Source of the DNA: Collinsella aerofaciens | GTDB lineage: Bacteria; Actinomycetota; Coriobacteriia; Coriobacteriales; Coriobacteriaceae | Reading direction: 5' to 3' | DNA length: 36,357 nucleotides | NCBI RefSeq assembly: GCF_015561195.1 | Contig: NZ_JADMSU010000015.1 | Span: 1-36,357 of the forward strand | Notes under the pieces: generated by a model | The model's input: only the letters and a program-made list of their open reading frames with translations | Told to the model about the DNA's origin: nothing | The model's database searches: none | Made by a program: the position numbers and the translations under genes | Shown: in pieces, positions 1 through 7,565 of the stretch | Numbering within the stretch: the first letter of the stretch is position 1 | How the letters are laid out: the number at the start of each line of letters is the position of its first letter

Positions 1-31
1 TCAGCCCGTGGGAGGCCAGGGCGCCGCTGAC
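1..31 (+). rRNA. rrf: 3' end of 5S rRNA (partial)
   Basis: The first ~31 bases (…CCCGTGGGAGGCCAGGG…) align by eye with the last helix-IV and 3' stem segment of bacterial 5S rRNA (E. coli …ATGCGAGAGTAGGGAACTGCC…). A strong terminator follows 39 nt later and no reading frame here is convincing. The gene's 5' part lies outside the window, so the 3' end cannot be fixed by pairing. The alternative is the tail of an unrecognised protein gene, since one frame stays open to a stop at 63-65. Confidence 0.55.
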
Positions 32-69
32 CGGTGGACGGCACCGAGCCGTACGCTTGACTTGAAGAA

Positions 70-99
70 GGGGGAGGCCTCGCGGCCTCCCCCTTTTTT
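70..99 (+). terminator. Rho-independent terminator of the upstream (rRNA) unit
   Basis: A perfect 10-bp GC stem (70-79 with 84-93), a TCGC tetraloop and a six-T run form a textbook intrinsic terminator. It separates the upstream unit from the acpS operon. Confidence 0.93.
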
Positions 100-148
100 G
101 CGTTTGCGGGTTTTGTCTCACATAGTAGCTGTGTTTTATAACCCTCGT

Positions 149-178
149 TTGTCGCATCTTCTGTGAACGGGCTACAAT
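149..178 (+). promoter_or_regulatory. Putative promoter of the acpS operon
   Basis: TTGTCG (149-154) and TACAAT (173-178) are separated by 18 bp and lie 30 bp before the acpS start. This is the only good sigma-70-type pair between the terminator and the operon. Confidence 0.55.
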
Positions 179-207
179 AACTTAGTCTGTGCGATATGGA
201 GGTGAAC

Positions 208-747
208 ATGGCTGAAGCTGGTATCGGCGTTGATATCGTCGAGATTTCCCGCATGAAATCAATTCTTGAAAAGACGCCGTCGTTTGCTCGGCGTGTGTTT
301 ACCGAAGAAGAGCGTGCGTATTGCGATGCATCATCGCGTCCCGCTGCTCACTATGCGAGCCGCTTTGCTTCGCGCGAGGCGGTGCTTAAAGCTCTCGGCA
401 CGGGTTTTAGTCAAGGCGTGGGTCGCAAGGATGTTTCGGTAACGCGTGATAGACTCGGCAAACCGAAGGCTCTGCTTTCTGGTCGTGCTCTCGAAATCGC
501 CCAGGATTTGGGTGTTGTCGAGGTCGCTCTTTCTATTACCCTTACGGGTGACTTGGCTGTCGCTAATGCCATTGCAATCACCGAGGATGCTCGACCTAAG
601 CCTAAGGAAGAAAAAGTGAGCAACAAGAAACGCGTTGCGCAGACATTTAAAGAGGCTCGCTCTGTTTTAGATGAGCTTGAGCAGCTGCAGAATTCAGCAT
701 TGACGGAGCGCCTGGGCGATGCTTCGCAAGATACGCTAGGAGCATAG
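208..747 (+). CDS. acpS: Holo-[acyl-carrier-protein] synthase with C-terminal extension
   Basis: AcpS transfers 4'-phosphopantetheine from CoA to the serine of acyl carrier protein, activating fatty-acid synthesis in the cytoplasm. The N-terminal GVDIVEISRM motif (metal-binding Asp), FT.EE.AYC, and the ASRFASREAVLKALGTG helix with its catalytic Glu/Lys are all visible. ATG 208 is chosen because GGAGGTG (199-205) sits just before it; the in-frame ATG at 196 would overlap that site. The protein is 179 aa, whereas the family is usually about 120-130. The extra ~45 residues are charged and probably helical (KKRVAQTFKEARSVLDELEQ). An in-frame GTG at 616 preceded by AAGGAAG could also start this tail as a separate short peptide. 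It is the first gene of the operon; its stop directly abuts the ATG of nnr. Confidence 0.9.
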   Translation: MAEAGIGVDIVEISRMKSILEKTPSFARRVFTEEERAYCDASSRPAAHYASRFASREAVLKALGTGFSQGVGRKDVSVTRDRLGKPKALLSGRALEIAQDLGVVEVALSITLTGDLAVANAIAITEDARPKPKEEKVSNKKRVAQTFKEARSVLDELEQLQNSALTERLGDASQDTLGA

Positions 748-2364
748 ATGAAACCGGTTTTGAGTACCGAAGAAGTCGTTCGTCTCGAGGATATCATCGA
801 ACGCGAAGGGACTTCGAAGGCCGAGCTTATGGAGCTAGCGGGTGAGTTTGCCGCCAACGAGGTCTTGAAGCTCAATCCCGATCGGGTTCTCGTTCTGGTC
901 GGTTTTGGTAATAATGGCGGCGACGGTTGGGTTGCCGCCGATATCCTAAGCCACAAGGGTGTGGACGTGGATATCGTTTCTCCGGTTGAGCCGGATGAGA
1001 TTCCTGCTGCTCTGGCACGTCATGTTGCTCGTCGAACTGCCGGCCGCGATGTGCACGTTTGCGTCGGTCCCTCGCGTGACGAACTCGAGGTTTTGATCGA
1101 TAAGGCCGATGTTGTTGTCGATGCCATTTTTGGTACCGGTTTCCATGGGAATCTGCGTGCGCCGTTCTCCATTTGGATTCCTACGGTCAATGAATGCGCC
1201 GATTGTGTCGTATCCATTGATGTCCCCTCGGGCCTGAATGCCGAGACGGGCGTTGTTGATGACGACTGCATTCGTGCCGAGCGCACGGTGACGATGATTG
1301 CGCCCAAGATTGGTCTGTATAGCGCTGATGGCCCTGAGTATGCTGGCGATTTGATCTGCGGCAATCTTTACGACCGTCTTGACGAAGTCATCGATGATGT
1401 TGACCACGCCGCCGAGATTGTCGAGCCCGGTGACTTAGTTGATTACTTTGCTCCGCTACCATCGAATATCGATAAGTATTCCCGTGGCTCTGTGCTTATT
1501 GTCGCCGGATCTGCGCAATATCCTGGTGCTGCCATTATGGCGGCCAAGTCTGCAGCTCGCGCGGGTGCTGGTTACGTGGCAGTCGCGGCTCCTGACGCCT
1601 GTGCCAATCTCATTCGCATGGCACTTCCTTCGATTCCCGTCTTTGCTATTCCGTCTGATTCGCGCGGCTCCTTTGGCGCCGCTGCGCGCATGACGGTGTG
1701 CGAGATCGCAAAGAAGTACAGCTGCGTGCTGTGCGGTCCCGGTATGACGACGTCTGCTGGCGCTATGCAGGTGGTTTCGGGCTTGCTCGAGCTTGATGTA
1801 CCGCTAATTTTGGACGCCGATGCACTCAACTGTCTTGCTAAGATTGCCATTGACGGTATTGATAGTAACCCCGAGATGTATCGTCGCGAGCAGCCGTTGG
1901 TTATGACGCCGCACTATCGTGAGCTTTCGCGTCTGGTTGCCGGTGACGAGGTGAACGACCTTGGTACCGCGATTGCAGCTGCGCAGAAGGTTGTCTGGGC
2001 TGCAGGCTCCGACAATCTGGTGGTCATAGCCAAGGGGCCGACGACGGCTATCTGTGGCGTTGAGCGCGTGCTGCTGCCACTCTCGGGTCCGGCTTCTCTG
2101 GCAACTGCCGGTTCTGGTGATGTTCTCGCGGGTATTTTGGCCGGCACGCTTGCCACCATGCGCGACGAGATGGATCGTTGGGAGTTGCTGTATTCGTACG
2201 CCGTCGCACTTCACAGCTACGCCGGTTTTGCTGCGGCGACGGAGTATGGTGAGAAGAGCGTTATCGCGACCGATCTTATCGACTTGATCGGTCCTGCCAT
2301 GGAGCTGGCGGCAAAGGATGCGCTCGAAGATCTGGGAATCATGGACGAAGGGTCGGATGACTAA
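748..2364 (+). CDS. nnr: Bifunctional NAD(P)H-hydrate epimerase / ADP-dependent NAD(P)H-hydrate dehydratase
   Basis: This enzyme repairs hydrated NADH/NADPH: the N-terminal domain epimerises (R)- and (S)-NAD(P)HX, and the C-terminal ribokinase-like domain dehydrates the S form using ADP. The epimerase half (about residues 1-215) shows GFGNNGGDGWVAA, VDAIFGTGFHG and SIDVPSGLNAETG. The dehydratase half (about 230-530) shows GSVLIVAGSAQYPGAA, LILDADALN, VMTPHYRELSRL, VIAKGP and the ATAGSGDVLAGILAG phosphate loop. At 538 aa it matches the fused Nnr architecture. TAGGAG (737-742) precedes ATG 748, which begins immediately after the acpS stop, so the two are translationally coupled. The acpS-nnr-alr order is common in bacteria. 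Confidence 0.95.
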   Translation: MKPVLSTEEVVRLEDIIEREGTSKAELMELAGEFAANEVLKLNPDRVLVLVGFGNNGGDGWVAADILSHKGVDVDIVSPVEPDEIPAALARHVARRTAGRDVHVCVGPSRDELEVLIDKADVVVDAIFGTGFHGNLRAPFSIWIPTVNECADCVVSIDVPSGLNAETGVVDDDCIRAERTVTMIAPKIGLYSADGPEYAGDLICGNLYDRLDEVIDDVDHAAEIVEPGDLVDYFAPLPSNIDKYSRGSVLIVAGSAQYPGAAIMAAKSAARAGAGYVAVAAPDACANLIRMALPSIPVFAIPSDSRGSFGAAARMTVCEIAKKYSCVLCGPGMTTSAGAMQVVSGLLELDVPLILDADALNCLAKIAIDGIDSNPEMYRREQPLVMTPHYRELSRLVAGDEVNDLGTAIAAAQKVVWAAGSDNLVVIAKGPTTAICGVERVLLPLSGPASLATAGSGDVLAGILAGTLATMRDEMDRWELLYSYAVALHSYAGFAAATEYGEKSVIATDLIDLIGPAMELAAKDALEDLGIMDEGSDD

Positions 2365-2366
2365 TC

Positions 2367-3512
2367 ATGAATAAAGCCGATTTGACGCGCTGGTCCTGGG
2401 TCGAGATCGACCGCGGGGCGCTCCGTCGCAACACGAGGGCCTATAAGAACTTGTTGAATCCGCGTCAGCGCCTGTGCTGCGTGGTCAAGGCCGATGCTTA
2501 TGGTCATGGAGCTGTTGAGTGTGCCAAGATCATGTATTCGGCCGGTGCCGACATGTTTGCCGTGGCGACGGTCAACGAGGGCGTTGGGCTCCGTCAGGGC
2601 GGGATTACTAAGCCCATCCTGATTCTAAGCGAGCCGCCTATCGAGGCTATTCCTGCATTGCTCGAGTTCGATATCATGCCCTCGGTCTATACGTCTGACT
2701 TTGCTCTTGCGTATGGCGAATGCGCCGTCGCGGCGGGCAAAGTGGGCAAGTACCATCTTGCCATCGAGACGGGCATGAATCGTATCGGCGTTCACTACAC
2801 ACAGGTGCTCGACTTTGTACGCGGCATCAGTTTCCATCGCGGCATCCAGTGCGACGGCGTATTTACGCACTTTGCCACGGCCGATGAACCTTCGGGTTGG
2901 GACTACAAGCTGCAGTGCCAGCGCTTTACCGAGGCCGTTCAGGCCATTAAGGACGCAGGTTTTGAATGCGGTATCGTGCATTGTGCCAATACGCCGTCCT
3001 CGATGCTCGATTCTTCAATGCACTTTGACATGATTCGTGCCGGCATTGGTTTGTATGGTCTGCAGCCATGTGAGCTGAGTGGTCGCGTGATGCAGCTTGA
3101 TCCCGTCATGAGCGTCCATGCGCGTGTGACGCGCGTGGCGCATCCTGCAATGGGCGAGGGCGTGGGCTACGGCTTTACCTACCGCGTACCGCGCACGCGC
3201 GTTCAGATCTGCACCCTTCCGATCGGTTATGCCGATGGCCTTTCGCGTACGCTTTCCAATCGTATGGACGTGCTGTATCGCGGCGAGCGTGTGCGTCAGG
3301 TGGGCAATATCTGCATGGACCAGTTTATGGTCGCCATTCAGTCCAACCCGGCGCATGAGATTCCCGAGGCCGAGTATGGTGACGAGATGATCATTGTCGG
3401 CCGCGATGGAGATGCCGAGATTACCATGGACGAGATGGCGCGCCTACGCGGCACGATTAACTACGAGGTCGCTTGCGGCTTTGGTATGCGTCTCGACAAG
3501 GTCTACGTGTAG
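2367..3512 (+). CDS. alr: Alanine racemase
   Basis: PLP-dependent interconversion of L- and D-alanine for peptidoglycan. The N-terminal barrel carries the PLP lysine in VVKADAYGHGA, then MNRIGVHYTQ and RAGIGLYGLQP. The C-terminal domain carries the catalytic tyrosine region (VGYGFTYRVP), LPIGYADGLSR and NICMDQFMV. Its 381 aa is the usual family length. It starts two bases after the nnr stop without a strong ribosome binding site of its own, so coupled translation is likely. Cell-wall precursor supply in this operon matches the murB gene later in the window but is not linked to it by position. Confidence 0.96.
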   Translation: MNKADLTRWSWVEIDRGALRRNTRAYKNLLNPRQRLCCVVKADAYGHGAVECAKIMYSAGADMFAVATVNEGVGLRQGGITKPILILSEPPIEAIPALLEFDIMPSVYTSDFALAYGECAVAAGKVGKYHLAIETGMNRIGVHYTQVLDFVRGISFHRGIQCDGVFTHFATADEPSGWDYKLQCQRFTEAVQAIKDAGFECGIVHCANTPSSMLDSSMHFDMIRAGIGLYGLQPCELSGRVMQLDPVMSVHARVTRVAHPAMGEGVGYGFTYRVPRTRVQICTLPIGYADGLSRTLSNRMDVLYRGERVRQVGNICMDQFMVAIQSNPAHEIPEAEYGDEMIIVGRDGDAEITMDEMARLRGTINYEVACGFGMRLDKVYV

Positions 3513-3520
3513 GAGTCGCT

Positions 3521-4141
3521 ATGGGCGTCATGCACATCCCCGGCCATAGCCATCAGGCGCCGCGTGAGGTCGCACTCGAGGAGATCGAGGCCGTTCTGGG
3601 CGATTGTCACCTTTGCCAGCTTTACCAGTCGCGCCATAACATCGTGTTTGGCGTGGGAAACCCCCACGCTCGCGTGATGTTTATTGGCGAGGCGCCGGGC
3701 CGCAATGAGGATTTGCAGGGCGAGCCCTTTGTGGGGGCGGCAGGCGAGGACCTCAACGGCATTTTGTCGCTGGCGGGGCTCAAACGCGAAGACGTCTACA
3801 TTGCCAACGTGCTTAAGTGCCGCCCGCCGGGAAACCGCAATCCGCGTCCCGAGGAAGTGCTGGCTTGCTCGCCGTTTTTGCGTGAGCAGATCCGAAGCAT
3901 CTGGCCCGATATTATTGTGACGCTCGGCAACCCCGCGACGCACTTTGTGCTAAAGACCGAGATTGGCATTACTAAGCTGCGCGGCAGGTTCCACCAGATG
4001 GGGCATTTTGTGGTAATGCCCACGTTCCATCCGGCAGCAGCGCTGCGCAATCCGGCGTGGCAGGAGCTGCTGGAGGAAGACTTTAAGATGCTGGGCGACT
4101 ATCTGGAGCGACATCCCGCGCCAGAGAACGCCTCGGAATAA
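3521..4141 (+). CDS. udg: Family 4/5 uracil-DNA glycosylase with 4Fe-4S cluster
   Basis: Removes uracil from DNA as the first step of base-excision repair. The 206-aa protein has C29/C32 (CHLC) and two more cysteines (LKCRPPGNRNP and VLACSPF) in the pattern that binds the 4Fe-4S cluster. It also has the GEAPGRNEDLQGEPFVG active-site motif I and the FHPAAALRNP motif II. GEAPG with a following ED is typical of family 4. The start at ATG 3521 is supported by AGGAG (3511-3515), which overlaps the alr stop codon; an upstream in-frame codon inside alr is less likely. It sits in the operon between alr and tsaE with no sign of separate regulation. Confidence 0.92.
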   Translation: MGVMHIPGHSHQAPREVALEEIEAVLGDCHLCQLYQSRHNIVFGVGNPHARVMFIGEAPGRNEDLQGEPFVGAAGEDLNGILSLAGLKREDVYIANVLKCRPPGNRNPRPEEVLACSPFLREQIRSIWPDIIVTLGNPATHFVLKTEIGITKLRGRFHQMGHFVVMPTFHPAAALRNPAWQELLEEDFKMLGDYLERHPAPENASE

Positions 4142-4153
4142 TAAGGAGCATGT

Positions 4154-4660
4154 ATGTCCCTGGAGCGCCTGGGGGTAGGTACTTACAAAACGACTTGCGC
4201 TGCCGATACGGAGTACTTTGGCGAGCTAATTGCACCGTGCCTTGAGGACGGCGATGTGCTCATCCTGACCGGTGGCCTGGGAGTGGGCAAAACTCACTTT
4301 ACCAAGGGCGTCTCGCGCGGGCTGGGCGATGGGCATATGGTTACGAGCCCTACGTTCGCGCTCATGGCCGTTCACGATCAAGGTCGTATTCCGCTGTTTC
4401 ACTTTGATCTATACCGCCTGGAGCATGCCTACGAGCTCGAGGATACGGGTATTTTCGATGTGCTGGGCTATGAGGGTGCTTGCCTGCTGGAATGGGGCGA
4501 ACAATTCCAGGACGAGCTGACGGATGAGTATCTTTCGGTGACGTTCAAGCGTGATGAGGGCGACAGCGATGTGCGAACGATAACGCTCGAGGCGCACGGT
4601 GACCGCGCAATGGAGCTTTCCCATTTGATTGATAAGGCTGTACAAGATGAGCTTGCATAA
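4154..4660 (+). CDS. tsaE: tRNA t6A biosynthesis ATPase TsaE
   Basis: TsaE is the P-loop ATPase that works with TsaB and TsaD to place threonylcarbamoyl on A37 of ANN-decoding tRNAs. Visible motifs are Walker A GGLGVGKT (residues 40-47), VTSPTFALM, HFDLYRLE and LLEWGEQF, all characteristic of TsaE/YjeE. The length, 168 aa, is usual. AAGGAG (4143-4148) precedes ATG 4154. The last 14 bases overlap the start of the TsaB-RimI-TsaD gene, giving translational coupling between partners of the same complex. Confidence 0.95.
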   Translation: MSLERLGVGTYKTTCAADTEYFGELIAPCLEDGDVLILTGGLGVGKTHFTKGVSRGLGDGHMVTSPTFALMAVHDQGRIPLFHFDLYRLEHAYELEDTGIFDVLGYEGACLLEWGEQFQDELTDEYLSVTFKRDEGDSDVRTITLEAHGDRAMELSHLIDKAVQDELA

Positions 4661-7031
4661 CGACAACGCGCTGGTGATGGCGCTCGATACCTCGACCGAC
4701 ATGCTTGCCTGCGCGGCAAGCTGGATTGATGGGCAGACGGGCGAGACGAAGCTCGTGAGTGGCGACCACATGTGTCGCCGTCACGCCAACGTTGAGCTCG
4801 TGAATACCGTTGATGGCGTGCTGACTCAAGCCGGTCTGGATCGCAGCGATGTTGGTTGCTACGTGGTCGGCCGCGGCCCGGGGTCGTTTACGGGTGTGCG
4901 CATCGGCATCTCCACTGCCAAGGGCCTCGCGCGTGGTGCCAATGTTCCGCTGCTGGGCGTGTCGACGCTCGATGCTTGCGCTTGGACGGCGTGGAAGGCT
5001 GGCGTGCGCGGCAAGCTTGGTATCTTGGCCGATGCTATGCGTGGTGAGGTATATCCGGCGCTGTATATGCTGGTCGATGAGGGTCCCGAGCGTCAATTTG
5101 AGCGCGAGCACGTGGTCAAGGCCGCCGTGGCGCTCGATGAGTGGCGCCAAGCAGCGGACTGGGGCCAGGTTCAGCTGACCGGTGACGGTCTCGTGCACTA
5201 TGGCAAGCTGCTGGGTGAGGACGAGACCGCCCGCTGCGTGGAGCGCGACCTGTGGTGGCCTTCGGGCGAGGGCTTGCTGCTCGCGCACGCTGCGGGCGAC
5301 GGCGATCCGGCCCGCGTCCTGCCGATTTACACGCGCCTTTCGGATGCCGAGGAAAACGAGCGCAAGCGTCTTGGTCTTGCCGAGAGTGCGCAGAGCGAAA
5401 TAACGGGTGTTGCCGATGAGCTCGCCGGTCGTCATCTGCAGTTCCGTCCCATGGGCGCGGCGGATGCCGAGGGCGCGAGCGCACTGGAGGCTACTTGCTT
5501 TGAAGGTGCCGGACACGAGGCGTGGACGCCGGGCATGTTCCTGTCCGAACTGGGCGAGGACGTCGCTGCGCCGCGTAGTTGGTGGGTGGCACACGACGAC
5601 GGCAAGCTGCTGGGCCTTGCCGGCGGTATGGTCGTGGACGGTGATGTGCAGATTCTGGATGTCGCCGTCGACCCGGCACATCGCCGTGAGGGCATTGCCC
5701 GCAAGCTGCTGTCGCATGTGAGCTATGATGCCCAGATGCTCGGCTGCACCACGGCTTCGCTCGAGGTCGAGGACGGCAACGAGGGAGCGGTCGCGCTCTA
5801 TGCCGCTCTGGGCTTTACCGAGGCGGGTCGTCGTCGTGGCTACTACGGTGCCGGCAAGGACGCCATCGTCATGACGGCCCCTCTTCCCCTGGTGCTTCCG
5901 GTCGACAATGCCTCGCCCGAGCCGACGGCGGCAGAGCAGCGCGTATGGCCGCTGCCTGCGCCTGGGCGCTCCGAGGGGGAGCGTGCCGAAATTGAGCGCC
6001 GCCGCCTAGTGCTCGCTATCGAGAGTTCCTGCGACGAGACGGCCGTGGCGATTATCGATGCGGATGGCAATATGCTGGCCAACCAGGTGTCGACACAGAT
6101 TGATTTTCACGCCCGCTTTGGCGGCGTGGTGCCCGAGATCGCCTCGCGCAAACACGTTGAGGTGATTGTGAGTGTCGTGGATGCGGCGCTCGAGGATGCC
6201 GCAGCATCGCTTGGTCTTGAGGGTGGAGCCATCGCGCCGAGCGAACTCGCCGCTGTTGGCGTGACACAGGGTCCGGGCCTGGTGGGTGCTCTGGTAGTGG
6301 GCGTCGCCTTCGCCAAGGGCTTTGCCTATGCCGCCGGCAAGCCGCTCGTGTGCGTCAATCATCTGGAGGGCCATCTGTTCGCCAACCTGCTGGCGCAGCC
6401 CGATCTCAGGCCGCCGTTTATCTTCACGCTCGTCTCGGGCGGTCATACCATGCTCGTGCACGTGAAGGCATGGGGCGACTACGAGGTACTTGGTGAGACA
6501 CTCGACGATGCTGTGGGCGAGGCCTTCGACAAGGTAGCCAAGGCGTTGGGTCTGGGCTATCCCGGTGGCCCCATCATCTCCAAGCTGGCCGAGACGGGCA
6601 ACCCCCGTGCGATCGATTTTCCTCGCGCGCTTAACAGCAGGGGAGACTATCGTTTCTCGCTTTCGGGTCTTAAAACGGCCGTGACGCTCTACATCGAGCA
6701 GGAGACCAAGGCCGGGCGCACGATTCACCTGCCCGATCTGGCGGCTTCGTTTGAGGCAGCTGTCTTTGACGTGCAGTACAAGAAGGCCAAAAACGCACTG
6801 CACGCTACCGGATGCAAGGAATACTGCATCGGTGGCGGCGTCTCGGCCAACCCGCATCTGCGCGAGATGATGATCAAGAAGCTTGGGCGTCAGGGGATCC
6901 GCGTAACGGTGCCGCCCTTGTCTGCCTGTACCGATAACGCAGCCATGATCGCAGAGGTTGCCCGCCGTAAATTCGACCGAGGAGAAATCTCGCCGTTCGA
7001 CGTCGACGCCGATCCAAACATGACGCTGTAG
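4647..7031 (+). CDS. tsaB-rimI-tsaD: TsaB-RimI-TsaD triple fusion (t6A synthesis and ribosomal protein acetyltransferase)
   Basis: A 794-aa protein joining three normally separate enzymes. Residues ~1-230 are TsaB (MALDTSTDM; GRGPGSFTGVRIGIS). Residues ~260-412 are a GNAT acetyltransferase of the RimI type (LDVAVDPAHRREGIARKLL acetyl-CoA loop; LEVEDGNEGAVALYAALGF; RRGYYGAGKDAIVM). After a Pro/Ala linker, residues ~450-794 are TsaD, the t6A transferase, with GGVVPEIASRKH, the metal-binding NHLEGHL pair, SGGHTMLV, GEAFDKVAKALGLGYPGGP and GGGVSANPHLR. ATG 4647 lies inside the end of tsaE (14-base overlap) and is preferred over an upstream in-frame ATG at 4629. The fusion enforces 1:1 TsaB:TsaD stoichiometry. 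RimI normally acetylates the N terminus of ribosomal protein S18. This is the last gene of the operon and is followed by repeat copy A. Confidence 0.95.
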   Translation: MSLHNDNALVMALDTSTDMLACAASWIDGQTGETKLVSGDHMCRRHANVELVNTVDGVLTQAGLDRSDVGCYVVGRGPGSFTGVRIGISTAKGLARGANVPLLGVSTLDACAWTAWKAGVRGKLGILADAMRGEVYPALYMLVDEGPERQFEREHVVKAAVALDEWRQAADWGQVQLTGDGLVHYGKLLGEDETARCVERDLWWPSGEGLLLAHAAGDGDPARVLPIYTRLSDAEENERKRLGLAESAQSEITGVADELAGRHLQFRPMGAADAEGASALEATCFEGAGHEAWTPGMFLSELGEDVAAPRSWWVAHDDGKLLGLAGGMVVDGDVQILDVAVDPAHRREGIARKLLSHVSYDAQMLGCTTASLEVEDGNEGAVALYAALGFTEAGRRRGYYGAGKDAIVMTAPLPLVLPVDNASPEPTAAEQRVWPLPAPGRSEGERAEIERRRLVLAIESSCDETAVAIIDADGNMLANQVSTQIDFHARFGGVVPEIASRKHVEVIVSVVDAALEDAAASLGLEGGAIAPSELAAVGVTQGPGLVGALVVGVAFAKGFAYAAGKPLVCVNHLEGHLFANLLAQPDLRPPFIFTLVSGGHTMLVHVKAWGDYEVLGETLDDAVGEAFDKVAKALGLGYPGGPIISKLAETGNPRAIDFPRALNSRGDYRFSLSGLKTAVTLYIEQETKAGRTIHLPDLAASFEAAVFDVQYKKAKNALHATGCKEYCIGGGVSANPHLREMMIKKLGRQGIRVTVPPLSACTDNAAMIAEVARRKFDRGEISPFDVDADPNMTL

Positions 7032-7073
7032 TCGTACGGGTGCGGTCCCCGGCGCTGCCCGGGCGCCAACGGC

Positions 7074-7170
7074 CGCATATGAACTTTCCTGCTCTACAGT
7101 CCTGCGCAAGACGAAGGCCACATTAAGTGGCCTTCTTTGCGTGCGGAACTCGCGATAAAGTTCATATGCG
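7074..7170 (+). repeat. Repeat copy A: 69-nt core with 14-bp private arms
   Basis: The core is 7088-7156 and begins CCTGCTCTACAGTCCTG. It contains a hairpin (GAAGGCCAC 7113-7121 with GTGGCCTTC 7127-7135, loop ATTAA), extended by CGCAA/TTGCG. It is flanked by a perfect inverted repeat, 7074-7087 and 7157-7170 (AAAGTTCATATGCG), that is unrelated in sequence to the arms of copies B and C. Outside the perfect part the GC-rich arms match only loosely. It starts 43 nt after the tsaB-rimI-tsaD stop and may end or stabilise that transcript. Copies B and C lie at 11841 and 30185. Confidence 0.9.
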
Positions 7171-7295
7171 CCGCCCGGCTCCCGCGGCCCTCAGGGGCAT
7201 CTCTCATGCAAAAACTTTTGTTGGGTAAAGTCCGAGGTCAGTGGCGTTTTATACCGAGAATTTCAAAAAAGTTGAAAATTCATTACAAATTTGCG
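7171..7295. other. Intergenic stretch before the cstA promoter
   Basis: AT-rich spacer between repeat A and the cstA promoter. The only structure seen is a 6-bp inverted repeat, TTTCAA/TTGAAA, at 7261-7277. No coding potential or RNA gene was recognised. Confidence 0.5.
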
Positions 7296-7324
7296 TTGAC
7301 TTTAGGTAACTAAAGTTTCATACT
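7296..7324 (+). promoter_or_regulatory. cstA promoter with an embedded palindromic operator
   Basis: TTGACT (7296-7301), a 17-bp spacer and CATACT (7319-7324) form a good promoter. The palindrome ACTTTAG-GTAA-CTAAAGT (7299-7316) fills the region between the -35 and -10 boxes, where a bound repressor would block RNA polymerase. The TTTAGG half resembles DtxR/MntR-type sites, but this link is weak. Confidence 0.65.
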
Positions 7325-7395
7325 GCTTTTCATCCACTGGGGGATGTGAACACGCACGGATCGTTCGCATCATGATTGAAGAGGGTTTCTTAGAC

Positions 7396-7440
7396 ATGTT
7401 CACGCATCAGCTAAACATTATCAGCGTAGTAATTATCTGA
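7396..7440 (+). CDS. Ile/Val-rich leader peptide of the cstA attenuator
   Basis: A 14-residue open frame, MFTHQLNIISVVII, with GAAGAGGG (7379-7386) placed 9 nt before ATG 7396. Six of its last seven codons are Ile or Val (ATT ATC AGC GTA GTA ATT ATC), then TGA. An in-frame ATG at 7372 would give a 22-residue version with a weaker ribosome site. The reading frame sits between a promoter and a terminator upstream of cstA, the arrangement of amino-acid-biosynthesis attenuators such as ilv leaders. That it is translated and senses charged tRNA-Ile/Val is inferred from layout only. Confidence 0.7.
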   Translation: MFTHQLNIISVVII

Positions 7441-7530
7441 TGCGGGTTAGCACATACAGCTAGCCCGTACGATAACGGGCGGCTGATGAAGATGAGGGCC
7501 GTCGAGCGCAACCGACGGCCCTCATTTTTT
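7403..7530 (+). promoter_or_regulatory. Attenuator: alternative hairpins and terminator before cstA
   Basis: Successive pairings can be drawn. CGCATCAG (7403-7410, inside the leader codons) pairs with CTGATGCG (7437-7444, over the stop). CGGGTTAGC (7443-7451) pairs with GCTAGCCCG (7459-7467). GCCCGT (7463-7468) pairs with ACGGGC (7475-7480), which competes with the previous stem. The last is a 13-bp terminator stem (7492-7504 with 7513-7525) followed by T's to 7530. Mutually exclusive stems downstream of a short Ile/Val-rich frame are the hallmark of transcription attenuation. A clear antiterminator that directly disrupts the terminator stem was not identified by eye. Confidence 0.65.
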
Positions 7531-7565
7531 ATGTCTGGGAAGTTCTTTTTAGAGGAGGAAATGTA

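Noticed and set aside
4545-5717. 390-codon minus-strand frame opposite tsaE/tsaB-rimI-tsaD
   Set aside because: It is antisense to three unmistakable enzyme domains, and its His/Arg/Ala-rich sequence matches no family.
7396-7530. T-box riboswitch before cstA
   Set aside because: No T-box sequence or specifier stem could be found; a translated leader peptide explains the structure better.
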